The notes under the pieces: model-generated
What the model was told of the DNA's origin: nothing
Seen by the model: the letters and a program-made list of their open reading frames with translations, nothing else
Database searches by the model: none
Shown: positions 52,904-62,079 of the stretch, one piece after another
Layout of the letters: the number at the start of each line of letters is the position of its first letter
How positions within the stretch are numbered: the stretch's first letter is position 1
Made by a program: the position numbers and the translations under genes
Assembly (NCBI RefSeq): GCF_000166055.1
Contig: NC_014664.1
Location: 1,079,927-1,143,926 of the forward strand
Source of the DNA: Rhodomicrobium vannielii ATCC 17100
GTDB taxonomy: Bacteria > Pseudomonadota > Alphaproteobacteria > Rhizobiales > Rhodomicrobiaceae
DNA: 64,000 bases
Direction: 5' to 3'

Positions 52904-53179
52904 GGTGTGCCTCTCACTCCCGCCTACTTGCGCGGGTAAGATATTGGGATGGCACCGTATTGGCGTTTGCGTCGCCCGATGTCAAGACCGCGGGGGTTGG
53001 GGGCGGCAGGGCTGGGACAAGACTTGCAAGGCGCGGCAAAATCGCAACTTATGACAATTCGCTCCGGTTGCGCTGCCATTGCAAAGCCGGGCACAATCGC
53101 CTTCCCCTTTAAATTCCGCGCGACCGGACCGAGCTAAGGCGCTATAACCTGCGGCAGAACGCGCAGGGACAGGAATTCC

Positions 53180-56122
53180 TTGACACAGACACATATCGCG
53201 ATACGCGGCGCGCGCGAGCATAACCTCAAGAACGTCTCGCTCGACATTCCGCGCGAAAAGCTCGTGGTCATCACGGGCCTGTCCGGCTCCGGCAAATCGA
53301 GCCTCGCCTTCGACACGATCTATGCCGAGGGCCAGCGTCGCTATGTCGAAAGCCTGTCGGCTTATGCGCGGCAGTTTCTGGAGATGATGCAGAAGCCGGA
53401 CGTCGATCTCATCGACGGCCTGTCGCCCGCCATCTCCATCGAGCAGAAGACGACGAGCCGCAACCCGCGCTCCACCGTCGGCACCGTCACCGAAATCTAC
53501 GACTACATGCGTCTGCTGTGGGCGCGCGTCGGTGTGCCCTATTCGCCCGCGACCGGGCTTCCCATCGAGAGCCAGACCGTCAGCCAGATGGTGGATCGCG
53601 TGCTCGAATTGCCCGAGGGCACGCGGCTTTACCTGCTCGCGCCGATGATCCGCGGCCGCAAGGGCGAATACCGGAAGGAACTCGCCGACCTCCAGAAGCG
53701 CGGCTTTCAGCGCGTGAAGATCGACGGCACGTTCTACGAAATCCCGGACGCGCCGGCGCTCGACAAGAAATTCAAGCACGACATCGACGTTGTCGTGGAT
53801 CGTATCGTGGTGCGCGGCGATATCGGCACGCGGCTTGCGGACAGCTTCGAGACAGCGCTGGAACTCGCGGACGGCATCGCCATCGTGGAATTCGCCGACG
53901 CGCCCAAGGCCGAGCCGGATGCGGGCGGCAAGAAGAAAAAGTCCGCGCCGAAGCCCGACGAGCCGCGCCGCATCACCTTCTCGCAGCGCTTCGCCTGCCC
54001 CGTCTCGGGCTTCACCATCGACGAGATCGAGCCGCGCCTGTTCTCGTTCAACAACCCGTTCGGCGCCTGCCCGAAATGCGACGGCCTCGGCACGGAGCTT
54101 AAGTTCGAGCCGCAACTCGTCGTGCCCGATCAGTCGCTCAGCTTGCGCAAGGGCGCAATCGTCCCGTGGGCGCGCACGGGCAACACCTCGCCCTATTACA
54201 CGCAGACGCTCGACGCCATCGCCGCGCACTTCAACGTGTCCATGGATACGCCGTGGAGCAAGCTGCCGAAAAAGGTGCAGGACACGATCCTGTTTGGCTC
54301 GGGCGGCGAGGTGATCGCGTTCATTTATGACGACGGCATGCGCACCTACACAACGCGCAAGGCTTTCGAGGGCGTCGTCACGAATATCGAGCGGCGCTGG
54401 AAGGAAACGGACAGCCAGTGGGTGCGCGAGGAGCTTTCGCGCTATCAGTCGAACCAGCCCTGCGAGGAATGCAACGGCTTCCGCCTGAAGCCGCAGGCAC
54501 TCGCGGTGAAGATCGACGGGCTCCATATCGGCGAGGCGTCGCGCCTGTCGATCAAGGCGGCGAACGACTGGTTCGCGACGCTGTCGGGCAAGCTGACCGC
54601 GAAGCAGAACGAAATCGCGACGCGCATTCTGAAGGAAATCCGCGAGCGCCTACGCTTCCTGAACGACGTCGGCCTCGATTATCTCGCGCTGTCGCGCAAC
54701 TCGGGTACGCTGTCCGGCGGCGAAAGCCAGCGCATCCGCCTCGCCTCGCAGATCGGGTCGGGGCTGACGGGCGTGCTCTATGTGCTCGACGAGCCGTCCA
54801 TCGGCCTCCACCAGCGCGACAACGCGCGCCTGCTCGACACGCTGAAGCATCTGCGCGACCTCGGCAATTCGGTGATCGTGGTCGAGCATGACGAGGACGC
54901 GATCCTCACCGCCGACCATGTGGTCGACATCGGCCCCGGTGCGGGCGTCCATGGCGGGCGCGTGATCGCGGAAGGCACGCCCGCCGACATCAAGGCGCAC
55001 CCAGAGAGCCTCACCGGGCAATATCTCACCGGCAAGCGCGAGGTGCCGCTGCCGACGGCGCGCCGCAAGATCGACAAGCGCCGCATGCTGACCGTGCGGG
55101 GCGCGCGCGGCAACAATCTGAAGGACGTCACGGCGTCGATCCCGCTCGGCTGCTTCACGGCGGTGACGGGCGTTTCGGGCGGCGGCAAGTCCACGCTCCT
55201 CATCGAGACGATCCAGAAAGCAGCGTCGCGGCGGCTCAACGGCGGCGGCGAGACGCCCGAACCGTTCGACGCGCTCGACGGCATCGAGTTTCTCGACAAG
55301 GTCATCGACATCGACCAGTCGCCCATCGGCCGCACGCCGCGCTCGAACCCGGCCACCTACACGGGCGCGTTCGGCCCGATCCGCGACTGGTTCGCGGGGC
55401 TGCCCGAATCGAAGGCGCGCGGCTATCTGCCGGGGCGCTTTTCGTTCAACGTGAAGGGCGGGCGCTGCGAGGCGTGCCAGGGCGACGGCGTCATCAAGAT
55501 CGAGATGCACTTCCTGCCGGACGTCTATGTGACGTGCGACGTCTGCAAAGGCCACCGCTACAATCGCGAGACGCTCGACATCAAGTTCAAGGGCAAGTCC
55601 ATCGCCAACGTGCTCGACATGACGGTGGACGAGGCGGCCGAGTTCTTCAAGGCAGTGCCCTCCGTGCGCGACAAGATGGAGACGCTGCAACGCGTCGGCC
55701 TCGGCTACATCAAGGTGGGCCAGCAGGCGACGACGCTGTCGGGCGGCGAGGCGCAGCGTGTGAAGCTGTCAAAGGAGCTGTCGCGGCGCGCCACCGGCAA
55801 GACGCTGTACATCCTCGACGAGCCGACCACGGGGTTGCATTTCCACGACGTGGCGAAGCTGCTCGAAGTGCTGCACCAGCTAGTGGACGCGGGCAACACG
55901 GTGGCTGTGATCGAGCACAATCTCGAAGTGATCAAGACCGCCGACTGGGTGATCGACCTCGGCCCCGAGGGCGGCGACGGCGGCGGCCGCATCGTGGCGG
56001 AGGGCCGCCCGGAGGACATCGCGGAGGCGGGGGGCAGCTATACCGGGCAGTTCTTGAAGGAGCTGCTCAAGCGCCGCCCCGCCGCGAAGGGCAAGGCGAA
56101 GGTGGCGCGGGCTGCTGAGTGA
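53180..56122 (+). CDS. uvrA: Excinuclease ABC subunit A
   Basis: A 980-residue DNA-damage recognition ATPase. It starts at TTG with AGGA nine bases upstream; [20 protein letters not shown] is the conserved N-terminus. Two ABC domains are complete: Walker [10 protein letters not shown] near residue 33 and GVSGGGKST near 660, signatures [18 protein letters not shown] and [18 protein letters not shown]. Zinc fingers are seen around CPKCDGLG and CEACQGDG...CDVCKGH. I found no convincing alphaproteobacterial SOS box upstream. Confidence 0.98.
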   Translation: MTQTHIAIRGAREHNLKNVSLDIPREKLVVITGLSGSGKSSLAFDTIYAEGQRRYVESLSAYARQFLEMMQKPDVDLIDGLSPAISIEQKTTSRNPRSTVGTVTEIYDYMRLLWARVGVPYSPATGLPIESQTVSQMVDRVLELPEGTRLYLLAPMIRGRKGEYRKELADLQKRGFQRVKIDGTFYEIPDAPALDKKFKHDIDVVVDRIVVRGDIGTRLADSFETALELADGIAIVEFADAPKAEPDAGGKKKKSAPKPDEPRRITFSQRFACPVSGFTIDEIEPRLFSFNNPFGACPKCDGLGTELKFEPQLVVPDQSLSLRKGAIVPWARTGNTSPYYTQTLDAIAAHFNVSMDTPWSKLPKKVQDTILFGSGGEVIAFIYDDGMRTYTTRKAFEGVVTNIERRWKETDSQWVREELSRYQSNQPCEECNGFRLKPQALAVKIDGLHIGEASRLSIKAANDWFATLSGKLTAKQNEIATRILKEIRERLRFLNDVGLDYLALSRNSGTLSGGESQRIRLASQIGSGLTGVLYVLDEPSIGLHQRDNARLLDTLKHLRDLGNSVIVVEHDEDAILTADHVVDIGPGAGVHGGRVIAEGTPADIKAHPESLTGQYLTGKREVPLPTARRKIDKRRMLTVRGARGNNLKDVTASIPLGCFTAVTGVSGGGKSTLLIETIQKAASRRLNGGGETPEPFDALDGIEFLDKVIDIDQSPIGRTPRSNPATYTGAFGPIRDWFAGLPESKARGYLPGRFSFNVKGGRCEACQGDGVIKIEMHFLPDVYVTCDVCKGHRYNRETLDIKFKGKSIANVLDMTVDEAAEFFKAVPSVRDKMETLQRVGLGYIKVGQQATTLSGGEAQRVKLSKELSRRATGKTLYILDEPTTGLHFHDVAKLLEVLHQLVDAGNTVAVIEHNLEVIKTADWVIDLGPEGGDGGGRIVAEGRPEDIAEAGGSYTGQFLKELLKRRPAAKGKAKVARAAE

Positions 56123-56134
56123 TCATTTAGCTTT

Positions 56135-57155
56135 TCAAGCTTGAAGTGCTCGTCCGTAGGACTGCATTAGGGAGTGACAAGAACCATCGTGACTCATGAT
56201 CGCATCTGCAGATATATTAAAGGTTGATTGAATTTTTGAAATAATATATTTTCGATCTCCTTCGGAGGAGCCGAGCGCTGTGAAGAAAATGCGCCTATCT
56301 CGCATAACCAATTCATTTATTTCTAAAAGCTCGATATTTTGTTTATGGAAGTGAAATCCGAGAAAAACAATTATATCTGCCTTACTTAGAGTATTTCTAA
56401 TACGAATTTTATCACTAGCGTATTTTATTTGCTCAGAGAACGTTTTAATCCCAGAGGATATCTCAATGAGCTTCTTCCCATTAGCTTCACCGCCAAAATG
56501 CAGGTTATTCCCTGATTCAGCAAGCTTTCCGATGTGGCCATACGGATATATCACCGTGAGCTCGTCAACCAACTCAAGCGCCCTAGCGCTATCAATGTTA
56601 TAGTATTCCTGTATCGCCTTGCAGAGATATTGCTGTATACATCGGTCATAATTATAATTAATAAAAGAAACTCCGTGAAAAATTTTTCGCAGATTATCTG
56701 ACGAAACGTCGGCGCATAGCATTCTAAAAATATCCAAAAACCAAGTTTCTTCCATCTTATTAGCTAGTTCAGTTCCACTTGAGCAATATATCTGAGAATG
56801 CCTTTCAGCCTCTAATATGCATTTACAGATGGCCATTTTTCCGAACAATTTTACCATTTCATTGGATTCATGGGCTGATAGCAAATTGTCGATGGAGGCA
56901 GCGTGTGGTGCGCCTCTTCTGATTATCTCAAACGCCTTGCTATATGGAGACAGGTCTTTTCTCCAGTCACCCACGGCTTCCACATGTTCCGTGATCGCCT
57001 CCCGAATCGCGCGATCCGCAATCGGCCGTCCAAAGGAATCGATTTCGAGGTGCAGGCAGGAAGCGACTTGGGTCTTTAGGTCTTTACCAAGGGGCATACC
57101 TGCCTCGTGACTTTGAACCGGCCCCCAGAATGAAAACAATATTTGATTGGAACAT
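56135..57155 (-). pseudogene. SIR2-like NAD-binding protein gene with apparent frameshift near its 5' end
   Basis: The main frame (TTG at 57139 to the stop at 56135, 334 codons) reads AGMPLGKDLKTQVASCL near its start. The adjoining frame, from an ATG at 57155, reads MFQSNIVFILGAGS. Removing one A from the AAA at 57112-57114 joins them as FILGAGSSHEAGMPLGKDL, the GAGxS glycine motif that opens SIR2-like domains. Further family-like stretches are INYNYDRCIQQYL, YPYGHIGKL and DIIVFLGFHFHKQNIELL. The gene is clearly AT-richer than everything around it, so it was probably acquired by transfer. A true frameshift or a sequence error cannot be told apart here. SIR2-like proteins often act in phage defence by consuming NAD. 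Confidence 0.65.
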
Positions 57156-57331
57156 GAATCACCTCTGCTCGCTGGAAGAGGTCAGATTTTTATTGTCCTG
57201 TTAAGTGACCCGGCATTCGCTCCACAAGAAATTTTCGAGGCCGCTCCACATTGGCGGGTGAGGCGTGCGCTCGGCTGCGATCGTACCCGCAACCGCTTGA
57301 CAACCATCCGCACCCCGCCAAAATCATCGCC

Positions 57332-57637
57332 ATGAGCCACAACGACATCATCGCCACGCTTTCCGCGCAAAGAACGCTGTTGCAGGCGCGCGGCGTGCAG
57401 CATCTCGCGCTGTTCGGCTCTTATGTGCGCGGCGATGTGGGAGAACAGAGCGACCTCGACGTGCTGATCGATATCGACCCCGCGCGCGAGCGGTTTTCGC
57501 TCGTCGATCTGGCTGGGATCGCCAATCTGTTAACGGACATCACCGGGATCGAAACAACGCCCGTCGAGCGAAAGATGGTCAATCGCGACCTCCATTTCGC
57601 GCGACGCGTCGCCGACGACATTGTCGAGGTATTCTAA
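57332..57637 (+). CDS. mntA: MNT-type nucleotidyltransferase antitoxin (MntA)
   Basis: A 101-residue minimal nucleotidyltransferase with the active-site pattern LFGSYVRGDVGEQSDLDVLI (GSx...RG...SDxD). In MntA-HepT modules this protein neutralises HepT, in known cases by AMP transfer. The stop overlaps the hepT ATG by one base. I use the ATG at 57332; the frame is open upstream without family-like sequence. Confidence 0.88.
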   Translation: MSHNDIIATLSAQRTLLQARGVQHLALFGSYVRGDVGEQSDLDVLIDIDPARERFSLVDLAGIANLLTDITGIETTPVERKMVNRDLHFARRVADDIVEVF

Positions 57638-57981
57638 TGGCGCGAGCGTCCGTCGGAGATCGGCTTCGTCACGTTTCACGCTCCATCGCGGCAATCGAGG
57701 GCTACTGGAGCGGCAAAAGCCTTCAGGATTTCGAAGCAAGCGAGCCGCTCCGTGCGGCAACCGAGCGCCATCTGCTCATCATTTCCGAAGCCGTCCGGCA
57801 TATCCCGCAAGAGGATAAAGACCGGTACCCGCACATTCCGTGGCGCGATATTGCTGGCATCGGCAACATCCTGCGACACGGCTATGACGCCGTCGACCCC
57901 GCTCGGATCTGGGCAGTTGTCGTGGCCGATTTGCAGCCGCTGAAAGCGGCGGTTGAAGACATTGCAAGCCGCCCCGAATAA
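57637..57981 (+). CDS. hepT: HepT-like (DUF86) toxin
   Basis: A 114-residue helical protein of the HepT/DUF86 family: ASEPLRAATERHLLIISEAVRHIP and DIAGIGNILRHGYDAVD. The usual RNase motif has Arg five residues before the His (RNxLxH); here this position is Gly (GNILRH), a variant seen in one branch of the family. RNase activity is therefore uncertain. It forms an overlapping pair with mntA. Confidence 0.85.
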   Translation: MARASVGDRLRHVSRSIAAIEGYWSGKSLQDFEASEPLRAATERHLLIISEAVRHIPQEDKDRYPHIPWRDIAGIGNILRHGYDAVDPARIWAVVVADLQPLKAAVEDIASRPE

Positions 57982-57987
57982 GCGTGC

Positions 57988-58836
57988 TTACGCCGTCACC
58001 GGCTCCGCCCTCCCCCGCCGCGCGGTCGCCACAAACGTCACCCCCAGCGCGATCATCGGCAGCGAATACACCACGCCCTCCGAGAAAAACGCCGTCGTGA
58101 AGAATTGGCCGTAGTCCCACTCCTTGAAATACTCGGCGAAGATGCGGAAAACGCCATAAGCGGAGAGGAAGACGCCCGTCACGAGCCCCGGCGCGCGCAG
58201 CGCGAGGCGGCTGTGCGTTAAGTAACGTAGCAGGACAAACATCACCAGGCCCTCAAGCGCGGCCTCGTAAAGCTGCACCGGGTGGCGCGGCCCGGCGGCA
58301 TCGCCCGCCAGCAGCACGCGCGCGGGAAACTCCACCGCCCACGGAACATCGCTGAGCCGCCCGTAAATCTCGCCGTTGATGAAATTCGCCAGCCGCCCGA
58401 AGAACAGCCCGAACGGCACCGCCGCCGCCGACAGGTCCATCAGCGAGCGCACGGGGATGCGGTTCAGCCGCGCGAAAATCCAGATCGCCACGCCGACGCC
58501 GAGGAGCCCGCCGTGGAAAGCCATGCCGCCTTCCCAGATGCGGAAGAAGCGCAAGGGATCGTGAAGGAGCATCGACGGCTCGTACATCAGGAAAAAGCCG
58601 ATCCGCCCGCCGATCACCGTGCCGAGCGTCGCCCAGAAGAGGAAGTCGTCGGCCTGATGCGGCGTCACCGGCGAAGCGCCGCCCCAGAGCCGAGGCTCCG
58701 CGCAAAGCCGTCGCATATAAAGCCAGCCGAGCAGCAGCCCGGCCATATAGGCAAGGCCATACCAGCGCACGCCGAGCGGCCCGATATGAACCGCCACGGG
58801 GTCGTTGAACGGGAATGCAATCGCCATCAGGTCCAT
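57988..58836 (-). CDS. lgt: Prolipoprotein diacylglyceryl transferase
   Basis: A 282-residue inner-membrane enzyme that adds diacylglycerol to lipoprotein signal cysteines. It has GLAYMAGLLLGW, the Lgt signature with IGGRIGFFL and EGGMAFHGGLLGV, then FGRLANFINGEIYGR and HPVQLYEAALEG. I start at the ATG at 58836 because GGAGG lies six bases upstream; the frame opens 20 codons further with basic, non-conserved residues. Confidence 0.96.
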   Translation of the reverse strand: MDLMAIAFPFNDPVAVHIGPLGVRWYGLAYMAGLLLGWLYMRRLCAEPRLWGGASPVTPHQADDFLFWATLGTVIGGRIGFFLMYEPSMLLHDPLRFFRIWEGGMAFHGGLLGVGVAIWIFARLNRIPVRSLMDLSAAAVPFGLFFGRLANFINGEIYGRLSDVPWAVEFPARVLLAGDAAGPRHPVQLYEAALEGLVMFVLLRYLTHSRLALRAPGLVTGVFLSAYGVFRIFAEYFKEWDYGQFFTTAFFSEGVVYSLPMIALGVTFVATARRGRAEPVTA

Positions 58837-59157
58837 CGCCAGCCTCCGCGCGCGCTTCGCTGGCTCCGCTTTAGCAGGTGACGGGGCGAGCGCCAACCGG
58901 CGGTTGATGCGGCGAAGGCGGGCGTTCCGGGATGGACGGCCGAGCGATACCCTCGCGCAAGGTCCATCGTTCAGAAGGGTTGGGCCAATTCTGCTGCGCC
59001 AAGAAAAGCGAGTTTTCGCGGCCTTGGTCGCGCTTCGTTACCCGCGCGCTATTTGGACTATATTAAAAGTATTATCGTTCTAAATTAAATATTTACCATT
59101 GAAGACAGCCCTCGCCCCAGACTATACTCCGGCAAGATTCAGGCGGAGGAGGACCGG
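58837..59157. promoter_or_regulatory. Divergent intergenic region lgt / haem-uptake operon
   Basis: A 321-base gap. A strongly AT-rich segment lies at 59051-59095, about 65-105 bases before the hmuS start, and probably holds its promoter. It contains TTCTAAA (59088-59094), which equals one half of an iron-control (Irr) element, but the other half does not match. GGAGGAGGACCGG is the ribosome site before the ATG at 59158. Confidence 0.4.
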
Positions 59158-60117
59158 ATGTTGGACGACGGCATCCCGGCCCGTGGCGAGCGGCTTCGGG
59201 GCGGCGCACTCAGGGAAGCCATGCTTCGGCTGAGGGAAGAGGAAAAGCTTCGCGCGCGCGATGCCGCCACGCGTCTCGGCGTCAGCGAGGCGGAATTCGT
59301 GGCGGCGAAGGTCGGTCACGAGGCCATCCGTCTCAAGCCCGATTTCCCGGAGATCCTGCGCGCGCTGTCTGGCGTGGGCGAGGTTCTGGCGCTGACACGC
59401 AACGAGCACTGCGTCCACGAGAAGCAAGGCACGTTCGAAACCGTCGTCATCGAAGGCGAAACGGCCAGCGTGCGCGATGGCGGCGGGCTGGAGTTGCGGC
59501 TGTTTCTGAACCGCTGGCATCATGCCTACAAACTCACCGACGAGGGCGAGATGGGCATGATCATGACCAGCCTTCAGTTTTTCGATGCCGACGGCACGGC
59601 GGTGCACAAGGTCTATCTCACCGAAAACAGCGACCGCGTCGCCTTCGATGCCATCGTCGGGCGCTTCATGCATGCCGACCAGTCGAACGAACTGAATGTA
59701 ACGGCGGACGAGCGCGCCCCCGATACGACGCCCCCCGCCGAGGGTACCCGCGTAGCGCCGGGCGCGCTGCGCGTGGCTCTCGAAAAGGCGGCGGAAACGG
59801 GCGCGCCGATCAGCGTCGTTGTCGGCAATCCCGGCGCAATCCAGATCCACACCGGGCCGATCTCGAAGGTCATGGCGACCGGCCCCTGGTACAACATCCT
59901 CGATCCGCGCTTCAACATGCACCTGCACGAAGCCGGGGTCGACACGGCGTGGTTAGTGCGCGAGCCCTCCGCCGATGGCGTCGTCACCTCGCTTGAACTT
60001 TTCGACGCCACGGGCCGCCGCATCGTGCAGATTGCTGGCGAGCGTAGCCCCGGCACGCCTCAATCCCCGACGTGGCGCGCGATCGTGGACAGCCTCTCCC
60101 TTTCTCATGCAGCGTAA
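59158..60117 (+). CDS. hmuS: Haem-utilisation protein HmuS/HemS family
   Basis: A 319-residue cytoplasmic haem-handling protein made of two similar halves. The first half contains GEVLALTRNEHCVHEKQGTF, with the conserved His of the family, and FLNRWHHAYKL. The second half contains GPWYNILDPRFNMHLHEAGV. HemS-type proteins bind or degrade haem after uptake. It leads the hmuS-hmuT-hmuU group; hmuT starts eleven bases downstream. Confidence 0.9.
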   Translation: MLDDGIPARGERLRGGALREAMLRLREEEKLRARDAATRLGVSEAEFVAAKVGHEAIRLKPDFPEILRALSGVGEVLALTRNEHCVHEKQGTFETVVIEGETASVRDGGGLELRLFLNRWHHAYKLTDEGEMGMIMTSLQFFDADGTAVHKVYLTENSDRVAFDAIVGRFMHADQSNELNVTADERAPDTTPPAEGTRVAPGALRVALEKAAETGAPISVVVGNPGAIQIHTGPISKVMATGPWYNILDPRFNMHLHEAGVDTAWLVREPSADGVVTSLELFDATGRRIVQIAGERSPGTPQSPTWRAIVDSLSLSHAA

Positions 60118-60127
60118 AGAGGTTCGA

Positions 60128-61003
60128 ATGAAGCCTGTATCGCGGCTCCTGTTGCTCGCGGCCGCTCTTGTTCTGGCCGCGCTTTCCCCCAGTCGCGCGG
60201 CCGACAGCGGCAAGCGGGTTGTCACCGTCGGCGGCGACGTCACCGAGATCGTGTTCGCGCTCGGCGAAGGCGGCCGCATCGTCGGTCGGGACACAACTTC
60301 CTCCTTTCCGCCCGAGGCCGGACGCGTGCCCGATGTCGGCTACATGCGCCAGCTGGGCGCGGAGGGCGTGCTTTCGCTCAAGCCCGACATCGTGATCGCT
60401 TCCGCCGGGGCGGGCCCTGCCGAGGTTCTGAAGCAAATCGAATCCGCAGGCGTGCGCGTGGTGCGCGTTCCCGATCCGCACAGCGTCGAAGGTCTTTTCC
60501 AGAAGGTGACGACCGTCGCGGATGCGCTCGATGCGAAGGCGGCTGGCGCAGCACTCACCGCGAAGCTTGCGCAAGACCTCACGAAGGCCAAAGCCGAGAT
60601 CGCGGACCTGCCGGGCCACCCGCGCGTTCTCTTCATCATCACCGCTGGTGGAGGGCCTCCGATGGCCGCCGGGACGGGCACCGCAGCTGACTCGCTGATC
60701 CGGCTTGCGGGCGGCGAAAACGTCTTCGCCGCACATACCGGCTACAAGCCGATCTCGCTGGAAGCCGCTGCCGCCGCGTCGCCCGAAGCCATTGGGCTGA
60801 TGGACCAGACGCTTCAACAGATGGGCGGCGTCGACGCTGTGGCGAGCAATGCCGCGCTCCGGCTCACACCCGCCGCGAAGGAGAAACGCATCTTCGGCCG
60901 CGAAGGCAGCTACCTCCTCAGCTTCGGCCCGCGCCTGCCGCAGGCTTTGTCCGATTTCGCCCACGCCATCCGCGAGAAAGCGGCGGAGAAAGGAGCGCTG
61001 TGA
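60128..61003 (+). CDS. hmuT: Periplasmic haem-binding protein HmuT
   Basis: A 291-residue secreted substrate-binding protein of the FecB/HmuT class. Signal peptide: residues about 1-24 (LLLLAAALVLAALSPSRAA). The mature protein starts DSGKRVVTVGGDVTEIVFALG and has TTSSFPPEAGRVPDVGYMR and SLKPDIVIASAGAGP. The frame is open upstream into hmuS, but the ATG at 60128 with AGAGG before it gives the signal peptide at the right place. The stop overlaps the hmuU GTG. Confidence 0.92.
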   Translation: MKPVSRLLLLAAALVLAALSPSRAADSGKRVVTVGGDVTEIVFALGEGGRIVGRDTTSSFPPEAGRVPDVGYMRQLGAEGVLSLKPDIVIASAGAGPAEVLKQIESAGVRVVRVPDPHSVEGLFQKVTTVADALDAKAAGAALTAKLAQDLTKAKAEIADLPGHPRVLFIITAGGGPPMAAGTGTAADSLIRLAGGENVFAAHTGYKPISLEAAAAASPEAIGLMDQTLQQMGGVDAVASNAALRLTPAAKEKRIFGREGSYLLSFGPRLPQALSDFAHAIREKAAEKGAL

Positions 61004-62079
61004 CAAGCGCCGCCATCGATGTGAGTGCCCGCATCCGCGACATGCGCGCGGCGCAGAACAGAACCAGACGGCTTTTCCTCGTGTGCCTCGCAGCGGGGCT
61101 ATGCGTGGCCTCACTCGCGGGGCTGGTGATCGGGGCCGTGCCGATCCCGCTCAGCGATGTTTTCGGCGCGCTCTCGCCGTTCCATGACGCGCAAGGGCAA
61201 TATGGCGAGATCGTGCAGTCCATCCGCATGCCGCGCCTCGCTCTCGGGCTGTGCGTCGGCGCGGTGCTGGGCCTTTCCGGCGCGGCTTTGCAAGGGCTGT
61301 TCCGCAATCCGCTGGCCGACCCGGGTATCATCGGCGTGTCGAGCGGGGCGGCGCTCGGCGTCGCGTTCGTGATCGTGCTCGGCAACGCAGTCATGCCGGG
61401 CGCGCTCGCCATCGCCGGACCTTTCGCGCTTCCAGTCGCGGCGTTCGGTGGCGGCATGGCGGCACTGCTCGGCGTCTACGCCCTGTCGCGACGCGCGGGC
61501 GCGTTGTCCGGCTCGTCGCTGATCCTCGCCGGCATCGCGATCAATGCGATTGCGGGCGCGGCGCTCGGCTATCTTTCCTTCGCCAGCACGGACGAACAGC
61601 TGCGCCAGGTCACGTTCTGGACGCTCGGCAGCCTCGGCCGCACGAACTGGGCGAGCCTCATCCCCGCCGCCATCGCGATGATTGCGGCGTCCGTGCTCCT
61701 CCTGCGCCTCGCGCCGGTGCTGAACGTCTACCTGCTCGGCGAGCGGGAGGCGGAGCATCTCGGCGTGAATGCCGGTCGCCTCAAGAACCAGGTCATCATG
61801 CTGTCGACGCTCGGTGCCGGTGCGGCCGTTGCCGTCTCCGGCATTATCGGTTTCGTGGGGCTTGCCGCGCCGCATATCGTGCGCCTGTTCGCGGGCGCGG
61901 ATCACCGCGTGGTGCTGCCGGGATCGGCGCTGCTCGGCGCGCTGCTGCTCGTCTCGGCGGACCTTATCGCGCGGACAGCGGTTGCGCCTGCGGAGCTGCC
62001 GGTCGGCATCCTCACAAGCGCGCTCGGCGGACCTTTCTTCCTGTGGCTGCTCGGTCGCTATCGCCGCGAGCTATTGTAG
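61000..62079 (+). CDS. hmuU: Haem ABC transporter permease HmuU (FecCD family)
   Basis: A 359-residue permease with about ten membrane helices. Signature stretches are RMPRLALGLCVGAVLGLSGAALQG, RNPLADPGIIGVSSGAALG and SGIIGFVGLAAPHIVRLFAG. It starts GTG in overlap with hmuT. The ATPase HmuV that should drive it is not next to it; the following gene is convergent and overlaps by nine bases. Confidence 0.94.
   Translation: MTSAAIDVSARIRDMRAAQNRTRRLFLVCLAAGLCVASLAGLVIGAVPIPLSDVFGALSPFHDAQGQYGEIVQSIRMPRLALGLCVGAVLGLSGAALQGLFRNPLADPGIIGVSSGAALGVAFVIVLGNAVMPGALAIAGPFALPVAAFGGGMAALLGVYALSRRAGALSGSSLILAGIAINAIAGAALGYLSFASTDEQLRQVTFWTLGSLGRTNWASLIPAAIAMIAASVLLLRLAPVLNVYLLGEREAEHLGVNAGRLKNQVIMLSTLGAGAAVAVSGIIGFVGLAAPHIVRLFAGADHRVVLPGSALLGALLLVSADLIARTAVAPAELPVGILTSALGGPFFLWLLGRYRRELL

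Noticed and set aside
53157-53171. Possible SOS box (GAAC-N7-GAAC) before uvrA
   Set aside because: The second half reads GACA; two mismatches in one arm are too many.
52982-54526. 514-codon minus-strand frame opposite uvrA
   Set aside because: It is the antisense of the uvrA N-terminal domains, with no family-like sequence.
59075-59095. Iron-control element (Irr box) before hmuS
   Set aside because: Only the right half TTCTAAA matches; the left half does not pair with it.
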